This document shows, one piece after another, positions 1 through 6,655 of a stretch of 9,733 nt of DNA (the first letter of the stretch is position 1; every line of letters starts with the position of its first letter). The notes beneath the pieces are model-generated. The model worked only from the letters and a program-made list of their open reading frames with translations, did no database searches and had not been told where the DNA came from. The DNA comes from Deltaproteobacteria bacterium (lineage in GTDB: Bacteria > Desulfobacterota > Binatia > Bin18): NCBI GenBank assembly GCA_016200595.1, contig JACQEL010000089.1, forward strand, positions 1 through 9,733. Reading direction: 5' to 3'. A program made the translations under genes and the position numbers.

Positions 1-972
1 CGTTGGGGGGAAAGTCTAGGGTCACCTATCACCTTAGTCGTCGAGAATAAAGACTGGCGAAACTGGGAAAAACGTATGTCCCCTTTCGCCCAGGATCGAG
101 ATGAGAAGCTAGCAGTCACACGTCCACGCCCTGGGCATGCCGACTTGGCCGGCGCCCTCAAATACAACCATCGAGATGTCCGCAACATTTTGGAACGGGC
201 GAGTGCTCGTGAGACTGCCGCCCGCGTAGCGGTGGGTGGGCTGGCTAAGTGTGTACTCGATCCCTTCAATATACGAGTGATGGGGTATGTGTCTGAGATC
301 GGCGGCATTGTCGCCAATCACACTAGTATAGCTCCCGAAGAAATATTCGCCCGAGCCGAGCTTTCGCCGGTACGGATGGCCGATGCGGTGGCTGAAGCGC
401 AAATCATTGCCTTCATTGATCAGTGCAAACAGCAAGGCGACACCCTCGGTGGGGTTGTCGAAGTAGTGGCAACCGGTTTGCCTCCGGGGTTAGGGAGCTT
501 CGTGCAGTGGGATCGTAAGCTTGATGGGAGGCTGGCCCACGCACTCTTGAGTCTGCAAGCAGTGAAAGGGGTGGAAGTTGGCTTAGGATTCGCCACCGCC
601 CGGCTTCCTGGTTCGCAAGTCCATGACGAGATTGATTTTGATCCACTGTCAGGGTTTTTGCGTCGAAGCAACAATTCCGGCGGGACCGAAGGCGGTATGA
701 GCACTGGCGAGCCCTTGCGTGTGCGCGTAGCGTTCAAGCCCTTATCAACGCTGATGAGACCACTGCGTTCGGTTGATATCAATACGAAGGAAGCCGTCGA
801 GGCTACGATCGAGCGCTCAGATGTGTGTGCGATACCCGCGGCAGCCGTGATTGCGGAAAGCGTAGTGGCTTTCGTTGTTACCCAGGCTTTTTTGGAGAAA
901 TTTGGTGGGGATTCGTTGGTTGAGACCCGGCGGAATTATGACGGGTATATGGAGCAAGTCAGGCATTTCTAG
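1..972 (+). CDS. aroC: Chorismate synthase, 5' partial
   Basis: AroC converts 5-enolpyruvylshikimate-3-phosphate to chorismate, the last step of the shikimate pathway, in the cytosol with reduced FMN as cofactor. The frame is open from base 1, before the first ATG at 76. Bases 1-75 read RWGESLGSPITLVVENKDWRNW-like residues typical of the family (LGSPI, N-x-DW-xNW), so the gene starts upstream of the window and about 60 N-terminal residues, including the GESHG motif, are missing. Visible family motifs are MSPFA (76-90), RPGHADLAGALKY (127-165, with the conserved His at codon 136), RNILERASARETAAR (181-225) and GGMSTGEPLRVRVAFKP (691-741). The C-terminal end is complete, stopping at TAG 970-972, and 323 residues are visible of a usual 360-390. 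aroK follows after 6 bases, indicating one operon. The identification is very secure. Confidence 0.97.
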   Translation, partial: RWGESLGSPITLVVENKDWRNWEKRMSPFAQDRDEKLAVTRPRPGHADLAGALKYNHRDVRNILERASARETAARVAVGGLAKCVLDPFNIRVMGYVSEIGGIVANHTSIAPEEIFARAELSPVRMADAVAEAQIIAFIDQCKQQGDTLGGVVEVVATGLPPGLGSFVQWDRKLDGRLAHALLSLQAVKGVEVGLGFATARLPGSQVHDEIDFDPLSGFLRRSNNSGGTEGGMSTGEPLRVRVAFKPLSTLMRPLRSVDINTKEAVEATIERSDVCAIPAAAVIAESVVAFVVTQAFLEKFGGDSLVETRRNYDGYMEQVRHF

Positions 973-978
973 ATAGTT

Positions 979-1506
979 GTGGCTGCCGAACGAAACATCA
1001 TCCTGACGGGTTTCATGGGGACCGGTAAGAGCGAGGTCGGAAAACAACTCGCCACGGTATTGGGCCGCAAGTTTATTGATACGGATATACAAATTGAGCA
1101 AGAAGAAGGAATGTCCATTGCTCAGCTCTTTGCCACTAGGGGAGAGCCCTATTTCCGCGAGCGGGAAAGGCAAACGATTGCCCATGCCTGTCGAGAAGAA
1201 GGGGCAATCATCGCCACTGGTGGCGGGGCAATGGTCAGCGCGGAGAATGCCGCGCGACTAAAGACCAGTGGCACGGTGATCTGCCTGACGGCGACGCCCG
1301 AGGTGATTCTCGGTAGAGTACAAAAAGACGAAACGCGCCCCCTGTTGCAAAGTGACGATCGGTTGGCCAGAGTGCGCACTCTGCTCGCAGCTCGTGCTGT
1401 GGCGTATGCCAAAGCCGACGCGATGCTTGATACTTCTGACCTTGCTGTGAACGAGGTAGTGCAAGCCGTGTTAGCGATCCTCGGCAAAGATCGGCATCTG
1501 ATTTAG
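979..1506 (+). CDS. aroK: Shikimate kinase
   Basis: AroK phosphorylates shikimate at the 3-hydroxyl using ATP, step 5 of chorismate synthesis. The 175-aa length is normal for the family. The Walker A loop GFMGTGKS spans residues 11-18. The D-T-D element at 34-36 supplies the magnesium/shikimate Asp, R60 lies in GEPYFRERE, and the shikimate-binding GGG is at 81-83 (ATGGGAM). The lid and adenine-binding area follows with DETRPLL near residue 115. The start is GTG at 979, six bases after the aroC stop; no strong Shine-Dalgarno sequence is visible, so translational coupling to aroC is likely. aroB begins 11 bases downstream. AroK is more probable than AroL simply because of the aroC/aroB neighbourhood. 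Confidence 0.96.
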   Translation: MAAERNIILTGFMGTGKSEVGKQLATVLGRKFIDTDIQIEQEEGMSIAQLFATRGEPYFRERERQTIAHACREEGAIIATGGGAMVSAENAARLKTSGTVICLTATPEVILGRVQKDETRPLLQSDDRLARVRTLLAARAVAYAKADAMLDTSDLAVNEVVQAVLAILGKDRHLI

Positions 1507-1517
1507 CCGCGTGCGAA

Positions 1518-2624
1518 ATGGAAATTGTCACCGTCAATCTTGGCTCGCGTTCTTACCCGGTCTGCATCGGCAGAGGGATCTTGGCCGACCTGGGTACGCT
1601 TTTGCGTGAGCAACATGCTACGGCGGGCAGAGTAGCGGTGGTGACTGATAGTGTGGTAGGCAAAATATATAAGGAGCGGGTTGTTGCGACGCTTACCGCC
1701 GCCGGTTTCGCTCCCTGGGTCATCGAAATACCCGCAGGCGAGGAACACAAAAATCTTGCCTGGTTGGCCTTTCTGTACGACAAGCTGATCGAAGGTCGTA
1801 TCGAGCGGCGCTCGCCGTTGATTGCGCTTGGCGGTGGCGTGATTGGTGATATTACCGGCTTCGCTGCCGCCACCTTCCAGCGGGGTCTGCCCTTCGTGCA
1901 GGTACCGACCACGCTCTTGGCTCAGGTAGACGCGAGCGTTGGCGGTAAAACCGCTATCAATCATTCCGCAGGCAAGAATCTCATCGGCGCATTTTATCAG
2001 CCGCGTCTAGTGGTGATCGACGTAGAAACCCTGACGACTCTGCCGCGACGCGAGTTTTTGGCTGGCATGGCAGAGGTCATTAAATACGGGGTCATTCTCA
2101 GCCCTGACTTATTCGCGCTCGTCGAGGAACAGCTATCCGCCCTGCTGCACCTCACCCCGGCTCTGCTCGCGGCGGTCGTGAAAACCTGCTGTCAGTTGAA
2201 GGCTTTAGTAGTCGAAGAAGACGAAACCGAAGGGGACTATCGGGCGATATTGAACTTTGGGCACACGGTAGGACATGCCATTGAGCGCGCGACTGAATAC
2301 AAGCTTTTTCTCCATGGGGAAGCCGTAGCGATGGGGATGGCGTTCGCCATGCACCTGTCGCAGCAACGTGGGCTGTGTAGTGCCACGACCAAAGAGCGAG
2401 TGTGCCGGCTGCTCAAAACAGCTGGACTGCCAGTCGTCATTCCTCAGACCCTAACGCGAGAGAGTCTGCTCCTAGGGATTGAAGCGGACAAGAAGGTTGC
2501 CGCTGGGAAAGTAAAGTTCGTCTGTATCGAAGAAATTGGCCGAACCCGCTTTGAACATTTGACTGCACAAGAGGTCATGGGTTACCTGCGAGGTGGGATA
2601 CGGCACGCAGGAGGCGGTCACTGA
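1518..2624 (+). CDS. aroB: 3-dehydroquinate synthase
   Basis: AroB cyclises DAHP to 3-dehydroquinate, step 2 of the shikimate pathway, using NAD and a divalent metal. The 368-aa length matches the family. The NAD-binding half contains IPAGEEHK (near residue 73) and LGGGVIGDITGFAAA, followed by QVPTTLLAQVDASVGGKTAIN and GKNLIGAFYQP. The three expected metal ligands are present: E186 in MAEVIKYG, H249 in NFGHTVGHA and H266 in HGEAVAMGM. The ATG at 1518 gives a natural N-terminus (MEIVTVNLGSRSYPV); no clear Shine-Dalgarno sequence precedes it, consistent with coupling to aroK. The next gene starts 50 bases on, after a purine-rich ribosome-binding site rather than an obvious terminator, so read-through into the lipoprotein genes is possible. 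Confidence 0.97.
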   Translation: MEIVTVNLGSRSYPVCIGRGILADLGTLLREQHATAGRVAVVTDSVVGKIYKERVVATLTAAGFAPWVIEIPAGEEHKNLAWLAFLYDKLIEGRIERRSPLIALGGGVIGDITGFAAATFQRGLPFVQVPTTLLAQVDASVGGKTAINHSAGKNLIGAFYQPRLVVIDVETLTTLPRREFLAGMAEVIKYGVILSPDLFALVEEQLSALLHLTPALLAAVVKTCCQLKALVVEEDETEGDYRAILNFGHTVGHAIERATEYKLFLHGEAVAMGMAFAMHLSQQRGLCSATTKERVCRLLKTAGLPVVIPQTLTRESLLLGIEADKKVAAGKVKFVCIEEIGRTRFEHLTAQEVMGYLRGGIRHAGGGH

Positions 2625-2661
2625 CCTGAATTGCTACAAGCCGCAAGGCTGGTGGAGGAGG

Positions 2662-2668
2662 AAGGAGG
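2662..2668 (+). promoter_or_regulatory. Strong ribosome-binding site for the small lipoprotein
   Basis: AAGGAGG lies six bases before GTG 2675, inside a longer purine run (2654-2668). It is far stronger than anything ahead of the aro genes, and it supports GTG 2675 as the start. The stretch from the ribosome-binding site to the start codon closely matches the same stretch in front of the large lipoprotein gene. Confidence 0.75.
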
Positions 2669-2674
2669 CGTGGT

Positions 2675-3301
2675 GTGGAAGCGGTTGGACGTGTGGTGGG
2701 ATTAGCCCTGATCTTAGGGTTCATAGGTGTCAGCTGTGGTGGAGATAACGAAAATAGCCAGGGAAGTAGCTTTCGGGCAGTAGGAATCTTTCAAGGCACA
2801 GTAGAGCAAGATAAGTGCACCGCCCCTGTAGCGGACAAAGCAATCGCCGATCAGAGCATTGCGTTATCTTTAAATGATTCATCTGTTGATGAGGGCTATC
2901 CGAACGCTTCCTCGGGTTTTTTTCTGTGCCGAGCGTACATCTGGCTGGAAAACAACCTGGTAAATCAGTCGATCGTGGTTGACCGCATCGACTTTGACTA
3001 CGAAATTCCAGGTGCCCGCATTAACATTCCCGCAAGTGCTTCGCTGGTAGGTTTTCGGATTTCCCCGGAAAATGCTCCTGATACGGTCGTCAATCCCTTT
3101 GGGCAAGTAAATATCTATATTGGCCATCTCGAAGGGGAGTTAGTTCCTGCCAGCCTGGTGCTGTTTCTCCGTCAAAACCAGCCCTCTCTGCCCGCCCTGC
3201 CATACAATATGCTCATTCACATCACTGTCCGCGGGCGTACGGATAGTGGTGATCTTTTAGTGAGCAACGAGATTCGCTACTCGATTCAGTGGACTCCATA
3301 A
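2675..3301 (+). CDS. Small predicted lipoprotein of unknown function
   Basis: I do not recognise the family. The 208-aa protein starts at GTG 2675 behind a strong ribosome-binding site. Residues 1-20 form a signal peptide with a hydrophobic core (VVGLALILGFIG) ending at a lipobox-like GVSC, with C21 as the lipidation site. The -3 Gly is less usual than Leu. Gly at +2 rather than Asp predicts outer-membrane sorting in a diderm. The mature part has only two more cysteines, C48 and C85, which could form one disulfide. It is polar and rich in beta-prone stretches, including an IVVDRIDFDYEIPGARINIPAS segment and the C-terminal EIRYSIQWTP. It could be a single beta-sandwich domain, but no family signature is visible. 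The leader and the F-x-A-x-G motif after the Cys resemble those of the next gene, suggesting a working pair. It lies 50 bases after aroB. Confidence 0.8.
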   Translation: MEAVGRVVGLALILGFIGVSCGGDNENSQGSSFRAVGIFQGTVEQDKCTAPVADKAIADQSIALSLNDSSVDEGYPNASSGFFLCRAYIWLENNLVNQSIVVDRIDFDYEIPGARINIPASASLVGFRISPENAPDTVVNPFGQVNIYIGHLEGELVPASLVLFLRQNQPSLPALPYNMLIHITVRGRTDSGDLLVSNEIRYSIQWTP

Positions 3302-3370
3302 AGCAGCAATAAGGCTGGAGAAATGCGGGCAGAAGTCTAGCTTAAGCAGTCAGCCGGCTAGTCGTTGGGG

Positions 3371-3379
3371 AAGAAGAGG
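3371..3379 (+). promoter_or_regulatory. Ribosome-binding site that fixes the large lipoprotein start
   Basis: AAGAAGAGG ends six bases before ATG 3386. The alternative in-frame TTG at 3365 lies upstream of this site and has no Shine-Dalgarno sequence of its own. The bases between site and start (TGTGGT) differ by one base from the CGTGGT spacer before the small lipoprotein gene, which further supports ATG 3386. Confidence 0.65.
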
Positions 3380-3385
3380 TGTGGT

Positions 3386-6052
3386 ATGGGACGTTGTGGA
3401 TGGGGAGTCGGGATCGCTTTTGTCCTAGCAATGCTGGGAGCGAGTTGCGGAGGCACCGGTGGTGGGCCGTCGGACTCTGGTGAGCAATTTGTCTTTACTG
3501 CCCGCGGCCGGCTGATCTTGTCAGCACAAACTGTTGGTTCCGGGGTGAGCCAGGGCTGTCAGCCGTCACCAATCGCAGATCCGAAAAGACTACTTTTAAC
3601 GGCGACTTTACTCGATCCTCAGGGCGTCCCGTTCCGTAACCAGTCGATTACCTTCACTGCCGAGTTTCCGGACGCGACGTTTATCCCCGGCGACGACAAC
3701 GAAGGGTCAGTCCTTACTGATAACAGTGGCCAGGCCACTATAATGCTCGTAGCTGGGCTGACGGTGGGCAAAATGCGAGTAGTCGCTAATGCCTCTGTGG
3801 CGCTCAATATTTCCACCGGAATTACCGTCACGCTCACACAGCAAGGCTTTGTCAGCCAGGGTGACTTGGGCATTATTCCCTCCGAGGTCACATTTGTGAA
3901 CCCTGCGCCTCATCCTCCTGGTGGCCCGGCAGATATCATTTTTCAGGCTACCGGCGGAAAGCCACCGTATAAATTCTCCAACTCCAACCCGAGTGTTGGG
4001 AAGATTGAAACTACAGGAACATGCGGGTCGCTCGGCCAGTACGCGCTGACTGGGCCTTTGCCGACAGAGGATAACGAAGCCCGGACGGACACTGTGACTA
4101 TCCAAGATGCCGGTGGCAGCACGGCTCAGGCCAAAGTGCAGGTGCTCTTTACCACGTGTTCGCTCAATGTCTCTCCCACGACGATTAATATTGGTGGAGC
4201 CGTCGGAGGAGAGCGCGCCGATATAAAAATCACTAATGGTGTGCCACCCTTCACCGCGACCCATGCCTTCCCAGACGCCGGCGATCTTCTGATCGATCAA
4301 AGTACTGGCACCGTTACCTTCGTCGTAGCGACTCCACCAATCGGCGTCGATCCCGACACAATTCTGATTCGTGACAGTCGGAATTGCTCGGCGACAGTAG
4401 AGGTGACTGTTACCCCGAAACCTGCGCCAAAAGTGACGACGATCGTGATGCAAGCGAATCCTACATCGATTAACGGTCCGACTGGCGGATCGTCTGTTAT
4501 CACTGCGACGGTGCTAGATGAGAACAATAAGCTAATGCCTAACATCTCGGTTCTCTTTCAGATAGAACCACCAGCGGTAGGATCGTTAGTAGGCAATCTC
4601 AGTGCGATTACTGCGATCACTGGCACGAATGGCCAAGCGACGGTCACGCTTACGATTCCTGCTAAAACTCCAGCGGGTACGGTTACAGTCACCGGGTCGG
4701 CTAGAGGGGTATCAGGCTCAGTTGATGTCACCCTCACCGCTGGAGGAGGTGGGGGAGGGGGTGGACCAACCCCGGCTTCCGTCCAGTTTGTCAGTGCCGC
4801 ACCGACTGTGATTGGTGTGAAAGGGTCAGGGCTGCCCGAGCAGTCTATTCTCACTTTCCAAGTGACTGATGCGCTCGGTCAGCCCATCGTTGGGGCGGCG
4901 GTCCATTTCTCCCTGACTTCTTTGGGGGGGGAGTTCCTCGCGCCACTGACGGGAATCTCTGATAGTAAAGGTTTTGTTCAGGTGGTCGTGACCAGCGGTA
5001 CGCGAGCGATTGACGTGCATGTAACGGCGGCGATTGACACGAATGGGGATGGTCAGTTCGATGTTGTTACCCAGTTTACCCCTGTCACTATTGTCGGCGC
5101 CCCCCCAGTACAAGGGAGTCTCAGCCTGGCGCGGGGATTCGCCAATATTGCTGGACAAGTTACCTTCGGGCTGCAGGATAACGTCACTGCCTTTCTTCGC
5201 GACCGCTTCGGGAATCCTGTGCCGCAAAATACTGCCGTCCTCTTCACGACGAACGGCGGGTCAATTACCGGTCAGGGTCTGACCAATAACCAGGGACAGG
5301 CAACGTCCCCTCTTGTGTCACAGGCGCCAGTCCCCCCAGAGGGCCTAGTGGTCGCACTAGTCGCGAGCTTAGGGGAAGAACCATTCATCGACAACAACGG
5401 CAATGGAATATTCGATACAGGAGACACTATTCTCAACGATAGTGTGCCTGAGCCGTTTATTGACCATAATGGTAACTGCAAATACGATCCTGGAGATCCC
5501 TTTGAAACCTTCATTGATACTAACCACAATGGGGTCTGGGACGCTGTACAGGGAACCCCAGGGGTATGGGACAACCATATCTTTGTGTGGGCGACGGTTC
5601 CTGTTATTTTCTCAGGTCCCACAGCAGCAAGTGTGAGCTGTTTTAGCGGTAGTTGTGCTGGTTCATCTTTCACTATACCAGACGGCGGATCCGCCACCTT
5701 CGAGATCTTAGCTAACGATGTGACTGGAAACCCCCTTACAAGCAATTCCTTGATCAGCATATCGATCGCCGGAGCAGGGAAGGTCACTTCCGACGGTTTC
5801 AGTATCGTTGATGCAACAAACTGTGCGACGTTAGCTTGTGCTGATGATCCTCTGAGTTTTGACGCGACTAGCTGCGGCGCCGCTACTAATGGTCTGACCC
5901 GATTCCTTTTTACTGTGTTTGACGATCAACCAGGTGATTCAGATCCTCCGAAGGTCGCCACAGTAACAGTAGAAATAAAATCCCCCACCGGTGGATCAGC
6001 GCCAGGAGGAAATGGTTCAGTCAAGTTTGTTCTTTTGGGGACTATAGATTAA
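3386..6052 (+). CDS. Large multidomain Ig-like lipoprotein with calcium-binding loops
   Basis: This is a predicted surface or outer-membrane lipoprotein of 888 aa; its ligand is unknown. Signal peptide residues 1-20 end in LGAS before C21, with Gly at +2. Modules in approximate order are: an invasin/intimin-type Ig-like (Big_1-like) domain at 67-152 (TATLLDPQGVPF, TDNSGQATI); two GGxPPY-type Ig-like domains at 167-258 and 258-347; a Big_1-like domain at 349-452 (TDxNGQATVTL pattern); a Gly8 linker at 453-460; and Big_1-like domains at 462-575 and from 576. Calcium-type loops D-x-N-x-N/D-G/C-x-x-D lie at 551-559, 669-677, 693-701 and 711-719. The C-terminal region 745-888 has five Cys (752, 757, 813, 818, 830). 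Extending the frame to TTG 3365 adds seven residues, but the ribosome-binding site and leader alignment favour ATG 3386. No LPxTG, autotransporter barrel or PEP-CTERM tail is visible. An adhesin or structural role is inferred only from the fold. Confidence 0.85.
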   Translation: MGRCGWGVGIAFVLAMLGASCGGTGGGPSDSGEQFVFTARGRLILSAQTVGSGVSQGCQPSPIADPKRLLLTATLLDPQGVPFRNQSITFTAEFPDATFIPGDDNEGSVLTDNSGQATIMLVAGLTVGKMRVVANASVALNISTGITVTLTQQGFVSQGDLGIIPSEVTFVNPAPHPPGGPADIIFQATGGKPPYKFSNSNPSVGKIETTGTCGSLGQYALTGPLPTEDNEARTDTVTIQDAGGSTAQAKVQVLFTTCSLNVSPTTINIGGAVGGERADIKITNGVPPFTATHAFPDAGDLLIDQSTGTVTFVVATPPIGVDPDTILIRDSRNCSATVEVTVTPKPAPKVTTIVMQANPTSINGPTGGSSVITATVLDENNKLMPNISVLFQIEPPAVGSLVGNLSAITAITGTNGQATVTLTIPAKTPAGTVTVTGSARGVSGSVDVTLTAGGGGGGGGPTPASVQFVSAAPTVIGVKGSGLPEQSILTFQVTDALGQPIVGAAVHFSLTSLGGEFLAPLTGISDSKGFVQVVVTSGTRAIDVHVTAAIDTNGDGQFDVVTQFTPVTIVGAPPVQGSLSLARGFANIAGQVTFGLQDNVTAFLRDRFGNPVPQNTAVLFTTNGGSITGQGLTNNQGQATSPLVSQAPVPPEGLVVALVASLGEEPFIDNNGNGIFDTGDTILNDSVPEPFIDHNGNCKYDPGDPFETFIDTNHNGVWDAVQGTPGVWDNHIFVWATVPVIFSGPTAASVSCFSGSCAGSSFTIPDGGSATFEILANDVTGNPLTSNSLISISIAGAGKVTSDGFSIVDATNCATLACADDPLSFDATSCGAATNGLTRFLFTVFDDQPGDSDPPKVATVTVEIKSPTGGSAPGGNGSVKFVLLGTID

Positions 6053-6064
6053 TCATAGGACTAT

Positions 6065-6078
6065 GGGGAACCTTCCCC
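6065..6078 (+). terminator. Short hairpin after the large lipoprotein gene
   Basis: GGGGAA-CC-TTCCCC is a perfect inverted repeat starting 12 bases after the TAA stop. The usable stem is five or six GC-rich pairs, but it is followed by TCTTCCTC rather than a run of T, so it is a weak candidate for an intrinsic terminator. Confidence 0.3.
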
Positions 6079-6117
6079 TCTTCCTCAGTGACCTCGATAT
6101 CAATTGAGTTGAGCAAA

Positions 6118-6143
6118 GTAGGGTGGGTCGCGACCCACCCTAC
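6118..6143. repeat. Perfect 26-bp REP-like palindrome
   Basis: Arms GTAGGGTGGGTCG and CGACCCACCCTAC are exact reverse complements with no loop, giving a 26-bp perfect palindrome; the bases outside it do not pair. GTAGGGTGGG...CCCACCCTAC sequences are a familiar form of extragenic palindromic repeat in many environmental bacterial genomes. It sits between the large lipoprotein gene and the toxin-antitoxin module. It could also act as a transcription barrier, but no T-tract follows (CAGCTCTAAG). Confidence 0.75.
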
Positions 6144-6162
6144 AGCTCTAAGGGCAGTGTCG

Positions 6163-6190
6163 TAGCCCAGATGAAGCGAAATCTGGGGAT
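6163..6190. repeat. Second REP-like hairpin element
   Basis: CCCAGAT (6166-6172) and ATCTGGG (6181-6187) form a perfect 7-bp stem around the 8-base loop GAAGCGAA. The sequence TAGCCCAGATGAAGCGAAATCTGGGG resembles the widely distributed TAGCCCGGATGAAGCG...ATCCGGG repeat type. It lies 20 bases after the palindrome, so the two together resemble a composite repeat cluster. Confidence 0.6.
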
Positions 6191-6358
6191 ATAGAGATGC
6201 GAGACGGAGAGGGAGAGGTGGAGCGGTCTCTGTCTTCCTTCGGCTGTTTTGTTGACTCCTGGATTGTGTTCTGCTCTAGCCAGGCTGCTTCCTCTCTTGA
6301 TTTTGATCTCAGCTCAGATACCTATCAAACCAGAAAACTGAAACATAAGGAAAGCGGT
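6191..6358 (+). other. Leader region of the toxin-antitoxin module
   Basis: This region has no supported gene. The antitoxin frame stays open back to ATG 6197, but those 54 codons (Ser-, Cys- and Phe-rich) do not look like part of a Phd/YefM protein. A poor sigma-70-like pair TTGACT (6252-6257) and TCTAGC (6275-6280) with a 17-base spacer is present. A symmetric sequence ATCT-c-AGCT-c-AGAT (6306-6319) could be an operator for autoregulation. Both regulatory readings are weak. Confidence 0.3.
6347..6351 (+). promoter_or_regulatory. Ribosome-binding site for the antitoxin
   Basis: AAGGA lies seven bases before ATG 6359. It decides the start in favour of 6359 over the upstream in-frame ATG at 6197. 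Confidence 0.6.
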
Positions 6359-6655
6359 ATGGAAACAATCATTCCTATCTCCGAGCTACAGAGTCAGGCG
6401 AAGAAGATTGTGGAACGTGTAAAAAATACACGAGACACAGTAATCATCACGCAGGGGGGCAGGCCGGCAGCCTTGTTGGTGAACTATGAGGACTATGAGG
6501 GAATGGTGGCCACGCTAGAAGAAATGAGTCAACCGGATTGGAGAGAGCGGTTGGCCGAAGCGGAACGTGACTCGAAAGCCGGCAAGGGTATTGATCTTGG
6601 GGAGTTTAAAGCCAGAAGGGCGATACGTGGTAAGATACGTGGTAAGAAAGGTTAA
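6359..6655 (+). CDS. Phd/YefM-family antitoxin
   Basis: This 98-aa protein is the antitoxin of a type II toxin-antitoxin pair. The N-terminal half has the Phd/YefM pattern: METIIPISELQSQAKKIVERVKN, then DTVIITQGGRPAALLVNYEDYEGM (about residues 26-50). In this family that region dimerises and binds the operator. The C-terminal half (about 55-98, PDWRERLAEAERDSKAGKG...) is charged, as expected for the toxin-binding tail that is disordered when free. ATG 6359 is chosen because AAGGA sits seven bases upstream and family members begin just before the I-S-x-L segment. The last residues, IRGKIRGKKG, are encoded by a 12-bp tandem duplication, and the gene overlaps the toxin gene by 29 bases. Autorepression with its toxin as co-repressor is expected from the family but is not shown here. 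Confidence 0.9.
   Translation: METIIPISELQSQAKKIVERVKNTRDTVIITQGGRPAALLVNYEDYEGMVATLEEMSQPDWRERLAEAERDSKAGKGIDLGEFKARRAIRGKIRGKKG
6614..6620 (+). promoter_or_regulatory. Ribosome-binding site for the toxin, inside the antitoxin gene
   Basis: AGAAGGG lies six bases before GTG 6627, the first of two duplicated start codons. The second GTG at 6639 has only GGTAAG upstream, so translation most likely begins at 6627. Confidence 0.5.
6622..6645 (+). repeat. 12-bp perfect tandem duplication in the antitoxin-toxin overlap
   Basis: GATACGTGGTAA occurs twice head to tail (6622-6633 and 6634-6645). Being a multiple of three, it keeps both frames open. It encodes IRGK twice at the antitoxin C-terminus and YVVR twice at the toxin N-terminus, and it duplicates the toxin's GTG start codon (6627 and 6639). 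Confidence 0.9.

Noticed and set aside
2559..2587. TTGACT-N17-TTACCT as a promoter for the lipoprotein genes
   Set aside because: The -35 is fair, but the -10 matches the consensus at only two of six bases and lies inside aroB.
2639..2650. AGCC-GCAA-GGCT hairpin after aroB as a terminator
   Set aside because: The stem is only four pairs and no T-tract follows; the purine-rich ribosome-binding site comes next.
3365..3385. TTG 3365 as the start of the large lipoprotein
   Set aside because: It has no ribosome-binding site. The AAGAAGAGG site lies downstream of it, and the leader alignment with the small lipoprotein supports ATG 3386.
3707..4453. Reverse-strand open frame of 248 codons inside the large lipoprotein gene
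   Set aside because: It lies wholly antisense to a well-supported gene, and its translation shows no domain or signal and has shadow-like composition.
4742..4765. G-rich repeat in the large lipoprotein gene as a DNA element
   Set aside because: It encodes a Gly8 linker between Ig-like modules, which explains it at the protein level.
6197..6358. In-frame N-terminal extension of the antitoxin from ATG 6197
   Set aside because: The 54 extra codons have no family resemblance, while ATG 6359 has a ribosome-binding site and the expected Phd/YefM N-terminus.
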